The notes beneath the pieces were generated by a model that was not told the DNA's origin, ran no database searches, and saw only the letters and a list, made by a program, of their open reading frames with translations. Shown one piece after another: positions 35,581 through 48,400 of a stretch of DNA of 64,000 bases (positions are counted from its first letter, which is position 1; each line of letters begins with the position of its first letter). The stretch spans positions 15,070,001 through 15,134,000 of the forward strand of contig CM068582.1 in assembly GCA_035048485.1 (NCBI GenBank), written 5' to 3'. The position numbers and the translations under genes are program-made. This DNA comes from Pteria penguin. Its lineage: Eukaryota > Mollusca > Bivalvia > Pterioida > Pteriidae.

Positions 35581-36901
35581 ACTATTTATTGTTAACAACA
35601 AAACATAACCACCAATCTGTAAGCAACTGACTGTTTGCTGGGGTAACCAACCCTTTACTGGTTAAACTTTTAATACTGAGTGGTGTGGCCGTGCTGATTG
35701 GTAATCTTTGTATTCTCAAGTTTTAAACAATGTTTATCGTCATGCCAGATAAAACAATAATTGTTTCTTATTGTGGAATATATTTAGTTATGTTGGTCCT
35801 TCTTAGAGTAGCATTCTGTATTCTGAAAATTTTGCGGGACTTACATCACACTATCATTCAATCGTAACAACTCGTCCGTTTCCGTACGCAAATAAGATCT
35901 TTCTTTTTTTTTTTTTCTTTTTTTTTTAATTTTTTTTTTATTTATTTATTTATTTTTTTTTTTTTTGTTAAAATTGGCGATGATGTTCCGATTGGGTATG
36001 ATTAACCAAAAGTCATTTAGGCAACCGAATAATAATTTTGCTTATGAAGAAAGCACGTCAAATATTTTAGAATTGTAAGGTAGCACCCATCCCCAGAAAA
36101 TATTCCAACAAATTTTATACTCCTCTGCTGTAAGGTAAATCAGAGAAAGTCTCGAAGATACTCGACCAAACTGGGTCAGCGAGGTGACACATGCTCTCTC
36201 CGCAGTGAATATAATCCTAATTTTATCATTGGTGTGATTATCCTCGGGGTGTGGCCTTACTGTACCGCAGAAACGCATGTAACCTTCCCAAACTTATAAC
36301 AAAGGATAGCCGGCCCACAAAAACTTTTTTTCTAATTCAGTAGTATTTTATATTATCTTAAGAATAATGATTTTGGAGATATAAATCAGTCCAATAATGC
36401 CAACCATCTAGAAGACTACTAAGAATACATCACTGATATCCTTAACAAACCCACACTGTAATACTGACTACCATCAATTATTCGTACATAACTTCTTCAG
36501 AGTTATCTCCCGTTGTCAGGCATTTTGTGGATCAAAGTGTAAAGTTGTGTGATTTAATCAACAAAAATAGAGACTGAATTTCTTATAATCATCCTTGAAA
36601 ATATAAATTGCTTACGTACCAATACATATTAAGATACTTAATTTTGGCGCAAAATTATGAAAACACTCTCTAAACAAAGGTTTTAAACTATACATCCTTG
36701 GTCTTAAAATTAGTAATACTAAGAATAAAATTATCTTGTTTGACCCCAAAATATGGCCGACTACTGGAGGTAGCTCAAATAAATTTAGACTCGGTGAAAA
36801 CTATCTATACTTTAAAATGTTCCTTTGATTTAGTTTGTAATGTACTGTATAAACTAAATCGAAGGGGACCACTCGATAATCATGTAATTTATTTCAAATA
36901 C

Positions 36902-36929
36902 CTGTCACTGTGATTGCCACTGTAGACAT
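36902..36929 (-). CDS. CNEP1R1: Candidate CNEP1R1 exon 1
   Basis: ATG TCT ACA GTG GCA ATC followed by ACA GTG ACA G and GTATTT gives nine residues and ends in phase 1 with G. It would join exon 2 as [17 protein letters not shown], of the right length. It does not resemble the vertebrate N-terminus. An alternative is a GC-richer ATGGCGACCGAGGAGCG start at about 38,814 on the same strand, whose donor is weaker. Confidence 0.28.
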
Positions 36930-37951
36930 TATAATAATTCATGACTGCAATTTCAAGTGGTGAAATGAAACACGACAGAACCATCAAGGTCAGAGCATAG
37001 TCATTCCTTTTCCCATACGGTCCTAATCCTAGCTAGGTTATAGTATTAGCAAACTTCCAGCAACATTTCCACAGCTTTCTCAAAATGTTTGTCAGACCCT
37101 CTTCTTTCGGAATATTAACAGTTTACCATAGGCCATCCATCTTAATTTCGAGAAAATCTTGCTGGAAGAGGGTACGTCATCTCCAAAAACAATTTGCCAA
37201 AAGTCAAATGTAGACAACAACCATGTTTTAGGTCATAAAATCTTTCCATAGCGAAATAAGATTAAAATTCATGATTTTACAGCAGAATCAATCTTTATTT
37301 ACACAGATTAATCAAATAATTTCATCCAATCAGAGCTCCTGACACATTGAAATAGTAGATTAGCCAATCACACGTTTCGTTAATTAACATGTATTGGCCT
37401 AAAACGATGAAATAAGCAGACAACAGGAGGAGGCATCTCCTATCGGTTAGTGACACCGGCAATGCCATTCCATCAAATGATATAAAACAAAGTCCTTTTT
37501 CAGTAAGAAAAAAATGAAATAACCACCAAAATCATTTAATATGAGGAAAGATACAAAAGAACATAATCGAAGTAAGCACAGGAAAAAAACACAACACACA
37601 AAATACATAAATTTATATATATTTAGAAAGTGGAACAGAACTGGCGACAGGAAATTAATGAACTTTATAAAAATCGGAATCCTGGTGATTCCTGATAGTT
37701 TCGAGAATATATATATATATAATCAGTTGACTTATATTGATCTTCGTAGACACTGGAAATTTACATGCTTAAGCTATATTGCTTACAATGGATTGAAAAT
37801 TTACGGAAGGGAAATCAAAATCATACCTCTAGTTGGTATAGGTTGTAAATGACCATTAATTATTGGAATCTCACTTGAAAAAAAAATACTGAAAAACATA
37901 AACGGGCAGTGGAAGAAGGAAGAGAGAGGATGGCTTAATTGGAACCTGGAG

Positions 37952-38311
37952 CAATCTGATTAAAACTACATCTTTATTCCGCTTCTGTGTTTGTGCGGAT
38001 AAAGATCTGGCGAAACTCCGTAAGGGGCCATGTTCTGGTGAACTCTGATTTTCAGCCTTTCAGTGGATCGGCTACAAATTAACATTTACAGCGTGCGTAA
38101 CCAACTTTGAACAGTGCCGGTTTGTTGCATATTGCGTCACTATCACGTGCCTAGCCGAGTCATTGATTGGCTATGGGAAATGACAGTTTCGGTAACTGAG
38201 ACGTCATCAGAGTTCACCAGAACAAGACCCTTTATACGGGGTTTCGCCAGATCTTTAACCGGGATTAGCCAAATAGAAAAGCGGTATAAAAATATGGTTT
38301 TAATCAGATTG
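37952..38311. mobile_element. MULE-like MITE with 10-bp TSD, copy 1
   Basis: Foldback with ends CAATCTGATTAAAACTACAT and its complement, and long internal complementarity (TCTGGTGAACTCTGAT pairs with ATCAGAGTTCACCAGA). Flanked by GAACCTGGAG at 37942-37951 and 38312-38321. Long TIR plus a 9-10-bp duplication is typical of Mutator-like elements. Confidence 0.8.
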
Positions 38312-39259
38312 GAACCTGGAGGCAAGCTAGCTGAAGGTTAAGAGTTTATGTAACCAAATTATTTTTAGATATAATGAGTCGAAATGCATAATTTGTACGC
38401 TAAATTGCATAACCACGGAGAAGAAAACCATCAGTGGAACTTGTACGATACACGGCACATTGAATGTCATTGTGACTATCAAGAGAGTTTCAAGAGTCCA
38501 AGTCAATGCACCTCTTTATGCGACGAGTTGTCTTAAAACGAGTTGTCTCGGTGAACCAAAAATTGTCGCAAGTAGTCGATAAATTTAATTTAAGGGCTCA
38601 TATGTGTATAAGCGAGATTTATTTGGCATACATGCGGCGTTGAAATAATTGAAGAATTAAAATGGTGATTGAAATATAAGGTAAATGTATGATATGCAAA
38701 TAAATAATATCTAATATGATTTGAAATCTATAGATTTTCTTTAGTTTCAGGAACATCCAAACGCTAGTTGAATGCACAGTGACATTGCCTTGCAGCGGAT
38801 CGCTCCTCGGTCGCCATTTTTTGTGGTTTTACAAATTCTGCATATATAGTATATGAACCGGTATGATATAAGGTTGGCACAGCTTTTATATCACTACTGA
38901 AAACGCGATGATTTTGAAAATAACGACAAATGTAGAGTACTGATTGTCCAAGAAATTAGAGACTAAGGTGATTATTGGGGTTTCAGAATTCTTACTTTCT
39001 GACATTCAATCACTGAATCATTGATTCACAGTGAATGAAGATGCTGAGATGGTAATAACAGTGAATATGAAATAGTAAAACATTTTACAGGACATTCGGT
39101 CTAGTAAACTAAAACAATTCATCAGACTGAAGCATCTTTTACTAGTCTGTAAACAGAATTTACATTTTTAGAAAGGTGGTCACAAAAATCAAGCAACGAA
39201 TGCTTACTTTAATTTTCATTGGTTTATTGCAAATCTCTGACAAGTGAAAACACATGTCT

Positions 39260-39337
39260 TCAGTTTTCTTCTTCTTTAACAAAATCACTATAGTAATCAT
39301 CATTGTGAACATTTTTTCCCCATATAAATGAAAGGGC
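39260..39337 (-). CDS. Candidate terminal exon of the divergent gene
   Basis: After a TTAAAG acceptor with a poor pyrimidine tract, a phase-0 frame encodes ALSFIWGKNVHNDDYYSDF then VKEEEN and stop. It fits the phase of the candidate first exon at 41105-41313, giving a ~95-residue protein. Weak because of the acceptor. Confidence 0.22.
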   Translation of the reverse strand, partial: ALSFIWGKNVHNDDYYSDFVKEEEN

Positions 39338-40323
39338 CTTTAATTTTTAAACCTTTTTTTTCTTTTAGTTTTTGTTCATCTTCACCGGACAATCGGTTTA
39401 AGGCTAGTTACAGGATTGACGGCATTATCACCGGAATTGTCCATCGGTCCGACGATATTTCATTTTCACTGTAATAAATTAAAATCCTTTGAAAGTGTTT
39501 GTTCCTGCTTAAATGGATAATTGAAATTCATTTCTGACTTCAAATATGTAATGGTAACTTGATTAATTTTTATTAAAATGGTCAGGCTCATACTTCATTA
39601 CCACCGTTTCTAATCCGACATTCATGTTTTGTATGGGAAAACTTTATTGATAGAAACTGAGTCATTACACCCAATACACAGAGTGACAAGCACAAATAAC
39701 TTACCCAAAATGCTAATCAAAACCCTAGTAACTCATGTCAACCCATTTTCTTGCAAAAAATCCATGTTTACTGGAATGAATGCCTTGTTACAGCTTTCCA
39801 TTACTTTCGAACAGCCATTTTCAAAGTAGGCAGAATGTGTGTGTTGAAGAGTTATCTTTCCTTGTGTAAGGTTAGACATGCATGAAAAAAAAAGACATTA
39901 AAACCTAAATTTTTTTGTATAATCCTACCAATTTATATGCAAACATCTTGAAACACTTCAAATACAAATTGCATGTACTTGGTAAATATGTAGAATACGG
40001 TAAACTTGGTGAAAAACTATTTCCCTGTATGTGCCTATCACACAGGTAAAGAGAACTCTGGAATTCTGGCAACAAAATGGGGGGAAAGGATACAATTGCG
40101 ATTAGAATATAGCTGAATACTGGCAAAAAAAGTGACTAAAACAGCACTGTGTATTCAAAACATACGCATACGATAAAGTCATATTAATTTTATCGCTTCT
40201 TATTTCATACATGTACATCATTCTACATTATATTTCATACATGAAAGATTACATTATTTGGTAAATAACGTCAGAGACATATATGTCTCTGATAACTTAA
40301 ACACTAATTCTTTCGATGTACAT

Positions 40324-40929
40324 GTACTGGTACTGTTACAGTTCCCGGGCGATTTTTGAAGTTTTTGGCAAACATCTTCTGCTACAGTACACCAAAATAC
40401 ATGAAGTTTGGTACAGTGCATGGTTTACCCATTATGTATAGAACAATACCAAACTTACGACAAAATTCATACATTTAACAAATATTTCGTGAATTTTTAT
40501 GACTCTCCTTTTCAGCCATATTTAACCGACTTCACACATATAGTTCCCGACGATCTTGTGTACTGATATGGTAAGTGGATAAAAAAGACAAGACATTTGA
40601 TAAAGTCAAAGGTCAATCTCTTATAAATATGGTTATGATGAAAATAATGCATTATTCGACCTTAAAAACTGATTTTAGCTTCATTGATCAAGAGCACCTT
40701 TTCCCTGCGTATGGATATTGAAAGTAGGTCAGAATGTGATAAATTAAATAATATAGAAGGCATAAATAAAAATTTTTACCAGAAAAAGTTTTTTCTTTTT
40801 TGAATATCATTTATTTTGTATAAAAGTTTTGGATGATTTCTTGCCCGTTATGCTCAAACCAGCAAAACGTCCGGGAACTGTTACTGTCCGGGAACTGTTA
40901 CTGTCCGGGAACTGTTACAGTACCAGTGT
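40324..40929. mobile_element. Inverted-repeat element, about 0.6 kb
   Basis: Ends TACTGGTACTGTTACAGTTC and the complement (GAACTGTTACAGTACCAGT) at 40911-40929. The right end contains three tandem 18-base units of GTCCGGGAACTGTTACT. No coding frame; non-autonomous DNA element. Confidence 0.7.
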
Positions 40930-41104
40930 ATGAACAAAATTTTTAAAGATTTTGAGTTCAGGTAAGTGGTACTGCTGTTGTAACATCAGTGTTTACTTCA
41001 GTGAATGAGAATCTGCCAACTACTTTAGCAACTGAAAAGCCCTATATATTGTAATGAAAAAGAAAATGAAAAAGTTGGTCATATAAATGACACCATCAAC
41101 TTAC

Positions 41105-41313
41105 ACGATTAAAGTCGTATGCCAAGTTATGGCAATCATCCTCTGTTCCGTCCAAACTTATTTGCCGAACTACATGTACCATGCTTTCATTTTCACTTAA
41201 CATTTCTCCCCGAATTGATGAAACTATTGACGAATCCTGATGATGCTCAGTGATGACAATATTGACGAATTCTTGCAATTTTTATTGGACGATGTGTGAC
41301 AATTTTCAGCCAT
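41105..41313 (-). CDS. Candidate first exon of a divergent gene, frameshifted
   Basis: ATG at 41313 in good context (TCATCATGGCT) begins MAENCHTSSN; the downstream open frame to the donor AATCGT|GTAAGT reads LQEFVNIVITEHHQDS and ends NLAYDFNR. The two parts are one base out of step at an A5 run (41279-41283). A single extra A would make one 70-codon exon ending in phase 0, so an assembly error or indel in the homopolymer is likely. The exon lies about 650 bases head-to-head from NCOA5. The protein is not recognised. Confidence 0.4.
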
Positions 41314-41968
41314 GATGATGTAGATGTAAGAATCTGCTTGTGATTTGTCTTTTTCGCGTGTTATTGAAAAAGAAGATGGTGCATTTTGCCATAGAATTCA
41401 TTCAAAATCCAACAAGGTAATTCCGTAATTTAATCGCAATTTGTTTGTAAATTGATGAATTAGTCCATCGTTTATATCTTTGCTCCTAAGGTTACATGAA
41501 TGTATCAATACTCTACTCAGATAATAAAAAAAAATCCCATTAAAATTATACATTGATGCAGGTACATGCATGTGCACATATATTAGGACATTAAACATGT
41601 TGAAGTGGAATCTAAAAATTAAGGTATTTTACATGCTTGCACTCTTATTTATTGACCATAAAGTTATTGGTTAAAAAATTTCTTATTAAATTGTAGGCAC
41701 ATAGGGTATAGTCGAAATAACAGACAGAAGGGTTTTATTAACATTAACGTTAGATACGAATTCATTTATTTAAAGGGTCATTAATGTATTTTATTACAGT
41801 ATACAGTGTATAATTGTTATATCATCTTAATAATTGCACACATTTTTTATACATGAATCTGATAAACCTTTTTTGTAGAGATATCACAAAAAGCAAGAAA
41901 TTCAAGTCATTCAACATATCAGTTTGATAGTTTATTGCAGTGTTCATTGAAGAAACAGTTGTAAAGGA
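41314..41968. promoter_or_regulatory. Probable shared upstream region of NCOA5 and the divergent exon
   Basis: About 650 bases between the two opposed start codons, AT-rich, with no TATA box or CpG cluster that stands out. Bidirectional promoter activity is inferred only from the head-to-head layout. Confidence 0.35.
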
Positions 41969-42419
41969 ATGGGGACAAGGAGTACTTCAAGATCACGTTC
42001 TAGAAGTCCTAATACAGTAGATAGGTTTGGCCGAGTAGTACCTAGAAGAAGGTCTAGGTCAAGGTCACATTCTCACCGTCATAGCCCCCGTAGAAGAAGT
42101 CCATCACGGAGGATGAGAAGTCGAAGCAGATCCAGAGATCGTCGCAGTCCTTTGCGTTATCGAAGATCTAGAAGTCGAAGCCATTCTAGAAGTCGAAGTC
42201 ATACAAGGCGCAGATCACGTAGCTCTAGTCGGAGCAGACATCGGAGGTCAAGGTCACGTTCAAGCAGTCGAAACAGAGTGCCACCTCGACCAATTAATTA
42301 TACAAAAACGAATGATGAGGAGCTTCTCAAGTCTCGAGTTTTTATCGGTCATTTACCCTATGATAAAATTACAAAGCCTGAGATTGAGGAAATGTTTGCC
42401 AAATATGGAAAAATATTAG
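41969..42419 (+). CDS. NCOA5: NCOA5 exon 1: RS region and first half of RRM
   Basis: Starts at the ATG giving MGTRSTSRSRSRSPN. Carries dozens of RS/SR dipeptides, then RVFIGHLPYDKITKPEIEE. Donor TTAG|GTAGGC, phase 1. Confidence 0.95.
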
Positions 42420-45400
42420 GTAGGCATGTGTACTGTCACCATAGTAGTGTTAATAAGAACATTCTAGTTTCCATATATGCTTTACTTAAAAAGTAATGTC
42501 AGATACAGTGAAATTTATTGATGATAATTAACTCGTAATGTTTATCATTTTTTTTAGCATGTTTTATAACAGTAATTTGTTGATTTTTATGTTTCATGAT
42601 TGCAGTCAATTATTCAATAAAGTAGAAACCCTTCTGTCATATTCCTGTCTGTAGATTAATGACATCTGTCTGTCTGTCTGTCAGTTTGTTAACACTGTTT
42701 AAGTGCCTGGTTGAAGCAGAATTCAGCAAGATCACAAACTTGATGCTTTACTAAATGAATTTGAAATGTGTTTTTAATTGCGGATGAAACTAGGTCACTT
42801 TGACCTATATTTCACGATTAAGTTATTTATTTAAGAAAGGTCAGCTTTGCAGTCCAATCATGCCACTTTAGCAGTTTCTTGTTCTATAATTATATGGTTA
42901 TATAGTTTTTTATTTTAATGTTAAATCTGGAAAAATTAAATGCTTACCAGAATTCATTCTATTTTCTATTAATTTTAAACCCTTATCTTCTAATGCATAT
43001 CATGTTCCCTTAAACATCCCTTTTTGAAAGAATAGATTTCCTACTGAAAGATCATTTTTAAATCCTACAGAATTATGTGCCTACTCCTGTTTGTACATGT
43101 CAATGAGCGAGTAGATTTTCATTTTGTCTTGGTTTCTGTAAACATAGCAACAAAATATTTCATATTCTTTCTGTTTTGATTCATTTATAGTTTTGTAAAT
43201 TTGTATTGAAAAAATAAACAACATTTTAAATTGAAATAATAACAATATTGTAAAACCTGTATTTCAAATGAAGAACGTTTGGTTTACTAAAAAGAATTTT
43301 ATTAGAGCAGCATTTCCACTCAAGGAAAAGGAACTTTCGCGTGTTTTACTCTGCAAGAGATTTCTTCGCTATTTTCCCCGGTTTTGACCCGGAATTTGTC
43401 TCCTCAGAGAATCAACTGAACCGCGTCTTTTTTCTCATCACTCTATGTTTTGTGCTGTATGTGTTTCATAACCATGACAGTGCAACTTAATTTGCATAAA
43501 TATAAACAGGTAAATTGTAGTACAATGTGAAGAAATAAGTTTTATTTAAGAAATTATCATTTCAATGTTATTTACACAGCCTCTGTTTTATGACATATGT
43601 ATTGAGGTCTGTAAAAAAGATTCTGCAGAAATATTGTAATATACATCTAGGCTACCAAACAATTATTTTCTCTTACTTTTAATTTCCTGCAATCAGTATA
43701 TACCAGAATACTACTGGCAGGTGGGCAGTGAATTGTTGGTTCTATCTCTGCATCTGCCAATGGTTGTTGGTATGTTCTTGGTTCTGTAGTTTCATTCATA
43801 ACCAAACACTTGTATATACATGTATATATATATATATATATGAGAAGAAAGAGTCTTGAGTGACTGTCATTGTACTTTAAGTAAAACCTTGTAGTATATT
43901 TTCTAAAAACTGATTGGTGCTCAACTGATTTTACAGAAATACATTAGATAAAACTGTATTGATACCTAAGAAAACTAAAATGTAGGGTTCAAGTTATTTT
44001 TGCTGTAACAGATTAAAAATTTATTTGCAGCTGTGATGTCTCTGGATTTTATCTATGCTTTCAGGTCTTTCTATCCATGAGAGAGGATTTGGTTTCGTGC
44101 AGTTTGAAAAAGAAGAAGAAGCCTTAGAGGCTGTCAAAAACGAAAACGGAGGTCTACTGAAGGGCTACACACTAGGTAAGTTCCTACATGTACATGCACA
44201 TATAGAGTTGGCATTTCTCAGTCAGTGGACACGTTTGACCAAAGGGTTTCAGGTTTGAACCCCTTGGTGGATCATCAAAAGTCCTGTCCTTTAATTGAGA
44301 CTGTAAAATCGTAAATTCCCCCCCCCCCCCCCCCTTTCCATTGTTTTTGAAGGTATCCCTCAGTGGATCCATAGCTTACCATAGCTACAAATTTCGATGC
44401 AAATGCATCAGGCAGATGCTGTCACCGTTACATATACGTAAGAGAAATAATCTTGGTGTGAATAAACGAAATTTCCTGTGTTTGATACTCATGACACTGG
44501 GCAAGTTGGAAGGCCTGCCTGTGTATTTGCCAAAAAATCTACAGTTTTCTTTTGATAAGCATGTAATCTCTTGCTGAAAACTAGTCACAACCATACATGT
44601 AAATGTCAAACAACCTTGGTGTGTCCTTGCTCAAGCATAATTTGGCTTTTCAGTTTAATATCTGTTAGTAATGAATTAATGAATTATTTAGACATAATTT
44701 ATAATTTAGGATAAATTCTCTTTTCTTACACTCTTCAAGATCATCTATTTAGTCAAGAATGGAGAAGAGATCGGGGTGGTTGATTGGTGTTTTACGTTGC
44801 TTTCTACAGTCTTTCTGTTACGGTATATCGCGACATGGAAGTAGGATGTTACCAACCTCTGAAAACATAGTGGCACAGTTTGGGAATTGAACCCCGATCG
44901 TCTATGCTGTAAGCCAAATACTTAACCTCTACACCAAGCCTACCCCTATGAAGAAGAGAAGTGGTTAATAAGTAGGTGGTAGGAAGACTTTTTAGCATGG
45001 GTTTTGTATAAAGTAGTATCACCACCAATCAGTGTACAAGTATGGCATTGAACAGAAAACCAACATATCCGAATTTGTATTAGACTGTAATGAATTGATT
45101 TTATTTCTGAAATTCATACCTGTGTGTGCATACATGTAGTATGACCAAGGGTTCATCTTTGTTACTAGATGTGAAAATGGCATTAGAAGGTAGAAAGAAA
45201 CCAGGGGCTCGTCCAGCACCATCTCCAGCAGGACCAAGAGGATCCACTCCCCCTGGTGTCACTCCAGGAGCTTATGACAGGTATGTGAAGTCTAAGTCTA
45301 ACTTGAAATTATTTGCATATAATTGCTGTTTTCATTTCTGGTTAATAGTGAAATTTTAGACCATGCAAAAGTTACTGGTATCACAAACGTATAAGTGGTG

Positions 45401-48400
45401 CAAAGTATCTGAAAGTAGTTGAAGTGAAGATACAAATGAATTGCTTCAATATTTTAGCTCACCTGAGCCAAGTGAGCTATTGTGATCAATCGTAGTCCGT
45501 CGTCCGTCCTTCGTTAACTTTTAACATTTTTGACTTCTTCAGAACTGCTGAACAGAATTTGATGAAACTTGGTGTGCTGAAGTGTTCATTGTCCCCTACA
45601 AGTGTTGTTGTTTTTTGTCCAGATTCGTCAACAGGTGGCGCCAACACAGGCAAATGGAGGTCACAGAGGGTACCCTCATTTAACAAACTTCTTCAGACCG
45701 GGGGCAAACAGAGACAAACCAAATACATAACAATGTAAATAAGTTTTTAGATGTTTCTCAACACTCAACATATGAAATTAGGCCATTTTAAATTGGATCT
45801 GGACAATATTTGAAACAATTGTTGTTTGTGACCCTGACTTGAAATCAGTCAACAAAAGGCCTCACCTAAAGAAAATGAAAAAGTTGTTGCCCTGAATCAC
45901 ACCTTGCAGAGACAGAGCAAATGCTGAATATCAAAATCACCTGAATGGAAGTGCAAAAAACTGTTGTTATTTTTTATTGTGGTCTGAAATAAAATTTGAC
46001 ATGTTTTCAACATTTTTGTTGACTTAGTCACAGTATTGTACAAATAAATAATTCTTCCTTCCTGCATAACTGATAATCTAGGTACACAGGTGAGCGATAT
46101 AGGCCCACTTGGGCCTTTTGCGTAAGAATAGTGGAAAACTATAAAGGCTCACAAAGGGGAATTTAAGGTTGTTTAATAGGGAAAAAATGTACCTTTTAAA
46201 GTGGGGAATTGGGCCGAAATTCAGCCCCATTTTAGGTCAATCGGGTGCCCTGTTGACACAATGATAAAACAGGCCATCTTTGTCTTAATGAATTTACTAA
46301 GCTTCCCAGCCTGCAATAGCTTGGGACAATATACGCTGCAGTGTCTTATGAGGATACGTGAACACATCGCCATTTCAACAACAGGGAATCTTTCTGACAT
46401 TGAACTGGCCCACATTGTTGACACAGCTTTTTGAACATGAAAGCAAGAGAAATTCCTTTGTAAATAAGATCTGACATAGGATAAAGATGAGAAGTTATAA
46501 ACACAGTAAAATCTCTTACTGGTTATTCAAAATAAGTGGTACAAATTTCATCTTAATATACTTTGCTTAATTAAAATTCCCAGTTTTGAGGAAAGTCCCA
46601 TGAAACTCCCAGTTCCAGCACCATGAGCCATGATTCTCCAATGGTGAGAAAATGCCCTAGACTTAAACTTCAGAAGGTTGTGTACTGCATATGTACATGT
46701 ATGTTAAATCAAAGTTTTTATCAAATACAATCTTTTCATTGAAAATCATGCAAAATTCGATCATAGTACAAAGACCAGAAATGGTATTCATGTATTGGGA
46801 ATTTCTTTGAAATGAATAGGTAGAACAAAATATTTAAAAGGGTCTTCTTTTCAATACATTGATATAGATTTCCACCCCCAGGAGGACCTCGTCACACTGC
46901 CCCAGGTGCACCAGCCGATAGGGAAAGGTCACCGGTACGAGATCCTTACGACGACAGATACAGAGACCCTTATGCTGCTCCGCCGTTAAGGTAATGTAAG
47001 AACCATATAAAGTCTCCACTCAGGTGAGCGGGAAGGTTCAGTAGTGATATCTGCCTATACTACCGTTATATTCTTGGGTGGCATTGAGCAATTTTTCCAA
47101 CCGTCAGACATATGAATATTTTGTGAGAATTACTTTTCTCTGTGTGGCAGTCTGCAGTTGCACTTTGGTTTAAAATTCTTCAGTGATTACAAAATTTCAC
47201 AAATAACATTCTTTTAACCTGGAATTCATATTTTCATGTGTGATAAAATGTGTGTATAGGTGTTTAATTTATGTGTTTGAATGTGACTGAGGAATTGCTG
47301 GAAAAAAAAGTAAATTGTGTATACATCATGCCAAACTAGCAAAGATAGAATGTAAAAGTGATAGTGCTCTTGTTCAATATGGATTGAATGTTAGGGCTTC
47401 TACTGTCTTAACTAAAGAATATTTGGAATTAAATACATCCTTGATGAAAAATATGGTAGACTGAACTAAGTTTCAGAAATTCAGATATGCTTTAAAGTGC
47501 TTTTGCGTGTGGTTGAAAAAGATTTAATCATTTGTAAAGTCCAGTTATGACAATTATTATTGAGATTGAAGAGTAGTTTCAAGTAAAATTTTTAGTTTTT
47601 TTATAGGAGTGGAGTAGGATTTTGTACTCCATTCTGTTTTAATTTGGTTAATGTAACGTGAAATAATTCCTAAATTTTGTCCTCAGATATGCACCGCCCC
47701 GTGCTGAAAATGCAGAGGGGCGCGTCTGGCCTCCAAAAAGCGGGGCTAAATCTGAGGAATATGAAAGGTAATTTATATGCTGCAAAAAATAAACATTTGT
47801 ACCAGAGACATCATTATTTTATCAGAGCATCATCAACCATACCAGAGTTTTCTGTTTTTATACCCCTGGTTCGATAGTTGGGAGCATATTTTTTTTGCCC
47901 TATCTTATTGTTTGTTTGTCTGTCTGTCTGTTGTCATCTTTAATCTTGGCTATAACTTTTGAATTGTGAGGTATAGAGACTTCATATTTCACATGTGTAC
48001 TCAACTAGTGAAGCCAAATGACACCAAGGTCAATGACCTTTTGACTTTGACAATGACCTTCACGCTAAAAATAACTTTTTGGACTTTATTTTGCCAAGTG
48101 TATTAATGTTTCACAAACACAGCTTGGTTTTTTTGGGGGGAGGGGTAGATTTGTTTTTTGTTTTGTTTTGTATTTTTTATTTTTGAGTTCTGTTGTGGGA
48201 TATCTTTTTAATGTATATTTTTATCAAAACTTGACAGTGTAGTCAATTGTTTTTAGCAATGTATTGCTTGAAGAGTTCAGGTTTGTTTATAAATCTAAAA
48301 CCATCTTTGAGTTCTGTTGAAAACTCGTATTATTTCATTTTATATAATTGTTTTGAAGATAGTAAGCCTCATAGTTTCACATAGTTATCTATTTCATCTG

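Larger units (their letters stand above)
33800..37940. other. Interval upstream of CNEP1R1 exon 2
   Basis: Apart from the SINE and a long T-rich run at 35896-35966, no repeat or exon was recognised with confidence. CNEP1R1 exon 1 and promoter are expected here or slightly upstream. Confidence 0.4.

Noticed and set aside
41969..44175. Separate SR splicing-factor gene upstream of NCOA5
   Set aside because: Phases and splice sites continue smoothly from exon 2 into exon 3 and on to the NCOA5 core, so one gene is the simpler reading.
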